DNA of 54,845 nt. Origin: Burkholderia sp. Bp8963 (GTDB taxonomy: Bacteria; Pseudomonadota; Gammaproteobacteria; Burkholderiales; Burkholderiaceae). The translations under genes were made by a program, and so were the position numbers. The notes under the pieces are model-generated. The model did not search any database. It was not told where the DNA came from and saw only the letters and a program-made list of their open reading frames with translations. Positions within the stretch are counted from its first letter, which is position 1; each line of letters starts with the position of its first letter. Location: assembly GCF_003854275.1 (NCBI RefSeq), contig NZ_QTQP01000046.1, positions 1 to 54,845 on the forward strand, given 5' to 3'. Below are positions 51,822 through 54,845 of this stretch, one piece after another.

Positions 51822-51893
51822 GAACGCTGCGCCCCCTCTCGCTTGATCCTCGCCCCTGAACGCTGCGCCCCTCCCTCGCTTTGATCCCCGCAT
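51822..51893. repeat. Two degenerate 36-bp tandem repeats after the AAA+ gene
   Basis: Both units start GAACGCTGCGCCCC and share TCGCTT(T)GATCC; 51822-51857 and 51858-51893. The second ends at the AAA+ stop codon. Confidence 0.55.
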
Positions 51894-52873
51894 CAGAACC
51901 CGATCGGCCGGCGCTTCGTCGCGCCTTCGTCCGCACGGATGTCGCGCGGCTCGATCGCATCGCGCCCGTCGAGGCGCGCAGCGCCGAACGCGTGCAGCAG
52001 CGCACGCCGCATCGTGCGCGGCGGCGTCGCGGCGAGCACGTCGAGCGCGTCGTCGCCTAGCGTGTCCGGAAAGCGCCGGCCCCACGCGTGCGACGTGCGG
52101 ATCTCGTCATAGATCGTCTGCGCGATGCGGCGCGCGCCGGCCGCGTCGGGTGGCGCGATCTCGTACACGCTCAGGCGGTTCAGCAGCGGCTCCGGAATCG
52201 CCTGCGCATCGTTCGCGGTCGCGACCCAGATCACGTTGCCCGCATCGATCGGCACTTCCGCGAATTCGTCGACGAACGCGCGCGCGGTGTCGTGCTCGAG
52301 CAGCGCGTACAGCGCGCCGAGCGGATCGTATTGCGCGTCGCTGCCGGCCTTGTCGATCTCGTCGACCGCGATCACCGGGTTCGCGTAGCTGCCGTTCACG
52401 AGCGCGTCGAACACCTTGCCGGGCTTCGCGTTCTTCCATTGCGACGACGCGCCCGACAGGATCCACCCCGCGGTCAGCGAACTCATCGGCACGTAGTGAT
52501 ACGACGTGCCGAGCAACTGCGCGAGCGCCTTCGCGAAATGCGTCTTGCCGATGCCCGGCGGGCCGAGCAGCAGGATCGGCATCAGCTCGAGCCGGTCGTC
52601 GGTCTCGAGGCACAGCGCGACCTGCTTGCGCACGTCGTCGAGCGGCTCGGTGAAATTCGGCAGCACCTCACCGAGCGCGTCGAACGACGGCATCCGGTTC
52701 GGCTTCACGCAAAAGCGCAGATTGCCGGTCTTGAGCATCCTCTCGTAAGTGGCGCGCAGTGCGTCGCTCGCGCCTTCGTTCAGGTCGCTCAGCGCGGTCT
52801 CGACCTGCTCCAGGTCGTACACCGTGCTGAAGGACGCGACCGCCAGTTCCTGTTTCACCATCGCCGTCGTCAT
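51893..52873 (-). CDS. Orphan AAA+ ATPase (Lon/ClpX-like ATPase core without protease domain)
   Basis: Predicted cytosolic ATPase of 326 residues. Walker A is GPPGIGKT near residue 105, Walker B VIAVDEID near 167, sensor-1 VIWVATAND near 213, and a likely arginine finger in PLLNRLSVYE near 228. The nucleotide site is thus complete. Residues 1-90 form a helical region with no known domain (TVYDLEQVETALSDL, RATYERMLKTGNLRF). There is no protease, substrate-binding zinc or N-terminal Lon domain. The start at 52873 has GAGG 6 nt upstream; an earlier ATG at 52906 is less likely. No adapter or protease gene is beside it, so partner and substrate are unknown. Confidence 0.85.
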   Translation of the reverse strand: MTTAMVKQELAVASFSTVYDLEQVETALSDLNEGASDALRATYERMLKTGNLRFCVKPNRMPSFDALGEVLPNFTEPLDDVRKQVALCLETDDRLELMPILLLGPPGIGKTHFAKALAQLLGTSYHYVPMSSLTAGWILSGASSQWKNAKPGKVFDALVNGSYANPVIAVDEIDKAGSDAQYDPLGALYALLEHDTARAFVDEFAEVPIDAGNVIWVATANDAQAIPEPLLNRLSVYEIAPPDAAGARRIAQTIYDEIRTSHAWGRRFPDTLGDDALDVLAATPPRTMRRALLHAFGAARLDGRDAIEPRDIRADEGATKRRPIGF

Positions 52874-52923
52874 ACGAACCTCGCTACCGCTTGCTTGCCG
52901 CACCATCAGACCCTTTCGATTTC

Positions 52924-52952
52924 AGTGTAGCGGGATGACATCCCAGTGCAAG
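52924..52952 (-). promoter_or_regulatory. Possible promoter of the AAA+ gene with a dyad in the spacer
   Basis: Minus strand CTTGCA (52947-52952), 17-bp spacer, TACACT (52924-52929). The spacer contains GGGATG-A-CATCCC (52932-52944), a perfect 13-bp dyad. GCTTGCTTGC (52889-52898) and its complement (52948-52957) flank the site. Confidence 0.4.
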
Positions 52953-53150
52953 CAAGCAGCCGCGCCCGTGTGCTGCTGACAGGTCGCGCTTTTTTTTGCT
53001 TGAAAACGCGCGGCGCGCACTTACCTTTCTAGCAGGGCCGCGTCGCGCGACGAACCTGTCGTGCCGCATCCGGTCACATCGATGACGCTGCCGATCGGGC
53101 GTAAGATGTGCGTCCGTTTCCCCCGCTACCCGCGAATCCGGAGAGGCTTC

Positions 53151-53633
53151 ATGCTGAAACACGGCCTGGCCGTCATGCTGGCGAGCGTCATGCTTGCCGC
53201 TCATGCGCAGAGCCCCGCGCCCGCTGTCGTCGCATGGGAAATCCAGGTGGTGCGCGACGGTCAGACGATCGACACGTTCCAGCAGAACACCACCGTGGGT
53301 CAGACCCGCACCGATACCCATCGCTATCCGTCCGACGTGTCCGTCGGCTGCGGCGACAACGCGCGCGTGGTGCCGACCGAGCGCTCGCGCTCGGTGAGCG
53401 TCGCGCCGCTCACGGTCGACGCGAACGCAATCTCGCTCGCGCTCGACGTGCAGGAAACGCTCGACGATCCGAACGCGAAGCCGGCTGCGCCGTGTGCGCC
53501 GGCGTCGCCGCGACAGATCGTCGCAAGCCACCCCGGGCTGTCGGTCGGCAGCGACGCGTGGACCGACTGGACGCTGATCGAGCAACATCCGCACCTCGTC
53601 TATCGCGTGCGCGCGCACGTCGCGAAGGACTGA
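53151..53633 (+). CDS. Predicted periplasmic protein of unknown function
   Basis: Exported protein of 160 residues. The signal peptide is about residues 1-20 (MLKHGLAVMLASVMLAAHA). The mature part opens with VVAWEIQVVRDGQTIDTFQQ, a beta-rich pattern; one Cys lies in SVGCGDN and one in AAPCAP, so a disulfide is possible. GGAGAGG precedes ATG 53151. The EEP-family gene starts 5 bp after its stop, so the two are one operon. I do not recognise the family. Confidence 0.8.
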   Translation: MLKHGLAVMLASVMLAAHAQSPAPAVVAWEIQVVRDGQTIDTFQQNTTVGQTRTDTHRYPSDVSVGCGDNARVVPTERSRSVSVAPLTVDANAISLALDVQETLDDPNAKPAAPCAPASPRQIVASHPGLSVGSDAWTDWTLIEQHPHLVYRVRAHVAKD

Positions 53634-53638
53634 CCGAC

Positions 53639-54457
53639 ATGCACGCGCTCGATGCCCTGTCCGTCCCGTTCGCCGAGCCGCACGCCGCGCCCGACGAACT
53701 CACCGCGGTGAGCTGGAACCTGCACAAGGGCCGCTCGCCGCTCGGCTTCACCGCGTGGAACGCGATGCGCAACTGGATGCAGTCGACGCACGCGGACGTG
53801 TATTTCCTGCAGGAAGCGATGGCGCGCCGCTTGCCGCGCCCGGTGCTCGCGCCCGGCTTCGGCGCGCAGATGGACGACGCGTACGACGACGTCTGGCATT
53901 GCCAGGCGTCCGAGATCGCGCATGCGCTCGACTGGCAGATCGCGCTCGGCCCGAACGTGTTCAAGCCATCGTGGCGGCACGGCAACGCGATCCTGTCGCC
54001 GCACCCGCTCGATCTCGGCGGCCGCTGGGACATCTCCGCGCACCGCTTCGAGCGGCGCGGCCTGCTCGTCGCGCGCGCGACCCTCGCCGGATCGCGTCCC
54101 GTCACGCTGCTGTGTGCGCACCTCGCGCTCACGCGCGCGGCGCGGCTGCGCCAGATGCACTGGATCGCGCACTGGATCGTGCGCAACGCGAAGGACGGCC
54201 CGCTCGTGCTCGCCGGCGACTTCAACGACTGGCGCAACGACTCGATCGCGCTGTTCGCCGAGATCGGCCTGTCCGAAGTCGCGACGCTGCTCGGCGAATC
54301 GGGGCGCACGTTCCCCGCGTTCTCGCCGGCGCTCGCGCTCGACAAGATGTTCGTGCGCGGGATGACGCCGCTCGAATGGAGCGCGCCGTCCGGCGAGACC
54401 GCATGGCTGTCGGATCACCTGCCGTACATCGCCCGCCTGCGGCTCGATCCGCAGTAA
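53639..54457 (+). CDS. Endonuclease/exonuclease/phosphatase (EEP) family protein
   Basis: Hydrolase of the DNase I-like fold, 272 residues. Catalytic motifs are in order: VSWNLHKGRS (Asn) near residue 24, YFLQEAM (metal Glu) near 58, LAGDFNDWRN (Asp/Asn) near 195, LDKMFVRG near 238 and WLSDHLPYIA (catalytic His) near 258. No signal peptide is seen. Family members cleave nucleic acids, phospholipids or other phosphodiesters, so the substrate is open. It is downstream of, and likely co-transcribed with, the periplasmic-protein gene. Confidence 0.88.
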   Translation: MHALDALSVPFAEPHAAPDELTAVSWNLHKGRSPLGFTAWNAMRNWMQSTHADVYFLQEAMARRLPRPVLAPGFGAQMDDAYDDVWHCQASEIAHALDWQIALGPNVFKPSWRHGNAILSPHPLDLGGRWDISAHRFERRGLLVARATLAGSRPVTLLCAHLALTRAARLRQMHWIAHWIVRNAKDGPLVLAGDFNDWRNDSIALFAEIGLSEVATLLGESGRTFPAFSPALALDKMFVRGMTPLEWSAPSGETAWLSDHLPYIARLRLDPQ

Positions 54458-54476
54458 GCGCGGCGGCGTGCCGCGC
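54458..54476. terminator. GC hairpin directly after the EEP gene
   Basis: GCGCGGC-GGCGT-GCCGCGC starts at the base after the stop codon. No T-run follows, so it is a U-less terminator or 3'-end stabiliser. Confidence 0.4.
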
Positions 54477-54723
54477 GCGAAGCTCTCCGTCAATCGTCGC
54501 CAATCGCCGAAAGCCATCCGAAAGCGAATGTTGCGCCAAATCCGCGCATCCACCGGGGGCAAGCACGCGATTCGCACAGTCAAGGTAAAATAAGCAGTTC
54601 ATCAAACGTCTGTCATCGAGAAGGCGCGTATTCGGCGCGCCGGCCGGCCGATCCCCGATCGGGCCGACGCCCCTCGTTTTTCGCCCGTCCGTGGGCTCGT
54701 TACACGCGTCCGTTTTCGAAGTC

Positions 54724-54845
54724 ATGAGCAAATACGACACCGCCACCGTCCAATCCGTCCACCACTGGACCGATACGCTTTTCAGCTTCACCTGCACCCG
54801 TGAGCCGGGCCTGCGCTTCAACAACGGCGAATTCACGATGGTCGG
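54724..54845 (+). CDS. fpr: Ferredoxin--NADP reductase, 5' part (runs off the window)
   Basis: First 40 codons of a flavoprotein that exchanges electrons between NADP(H) and ferredoxin/flavodoxin. The reading MSKYDTATVQSVHHWTDTLF, then SFTCTREPGLRFNNGEFTMV, matches the start of bacterial Fpr, including the RFNNGEF stretch at the FAD domain. The gene continues beyond the right edge. TAAAAT at 54586-54591 may be a -10 element; no clear -35 is seen. Confidence 0.88.
   Translation, partial: MSKYDTATVQSVHHWTDTLFSFTCTREPGLRFNNGEFTMV

Overview
The window looks like part of the main chromosome of a Burkholderia species, most likely of the cepacia complex. The DNA is very GC-rich with strong G/C third-position preference. 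Gene content and order fit that genus: a DUF3138-type porin behind a polyamine ABC transporter, a complete flgA-flgL cluster with flgM/flgN and a PilZ brake gene, and pxpBCA. No rRNA, tRNA, insertion sequence, phage gene or CRISPR array was seen. Almost every gene can be placed in a known family, so this is mainly core chromosome; the less expected signals are in the regulatory DNA.

Layout, left to right. (1) 1-6.2 kb, plus strand: end of a putrescine/spermidine ABC transporter (potH, potI), an outer-membrane protein and two tandem PuuB-like FAD oxidases, i.e. a polyamine uptake and oxidation module. (2) 6.3-14.7 kb: glutathione reductase, a small acidic protein, a classical porin, a DUF1275 membrane protein, a PhnA/YjdM zinc-ribbon protein, a split chromate transporter with a divergent LysR regulator, and a uracil/xanthine permease. 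(3) 14.9-29.2 kb: flagellar rod, ring, hook and hook-junction genes flgBCDEFGHIJ, then ycgR, flgK and flgL on the minus strand; flgA, flgM and flgN on the plus strand. (4) 29.2-38.4 kb: Xaa-Pro aminopeptidase with a divergent XRE-cupin regulator, CCA-adding enzyme, a glutathione S-transferase, an NDUFA9-like protein, lytic transglycosylase Slt, 5-formyl-THF cyclo-ligase and a winged-helix regulator. (5) 38.5-41.1 kb: pxpB-pxpC-pxpA, ATP-dependent 5-oxoprolinase. (6) 41.5-48.4 kb, minus strand: dipeptide ABC transporter dppABCDF with a TraB/GumN-family gene at its end. (7) 48.6-54.8 kb: an MFS transporter, a Tat-exported HiPIP, an LhgO-like FAD oxidoreductase, an orphan AAA+ ATPase, a periplasmic protein, an EEP-family hydrolase and the start of fpr (ferredoxin-NADP reductase).

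Regulatory layer. Three sites match the sigma-28 (FliA) promoter pattern TAAAGTTT-N11-GCCGATAA at the correct spacing, in front of flgM, ycgR and flgK. This predicts that the c-di-GMP brake and the hook-junction proteins form late units separate from the flgB-J operon. The pepP/XRE-cupin intergenic region has two 23-bp operator-like repeats 73 bp apart that bracket a good sigma-70 promoter for pepP. The chrA/lysR intergenic region has a perfect 21-bp dyad that ends one base before the lysR start codon, and lysR may be leaderless. The pxp/winged-helix intergenic region and the AAA+ promoter region also hold dyads. Several genes end in strong GC hairpins without a U-tract directly after the stop codon.

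I found no convincing new multi-gene system. The best leads are the bracketed pepP promoter, the sigma-28 assignment of ycgR, the orphan AAA+ gene with its patterned upstream and downstream DNA, and the basic tail on the XRE-cupin regulator.
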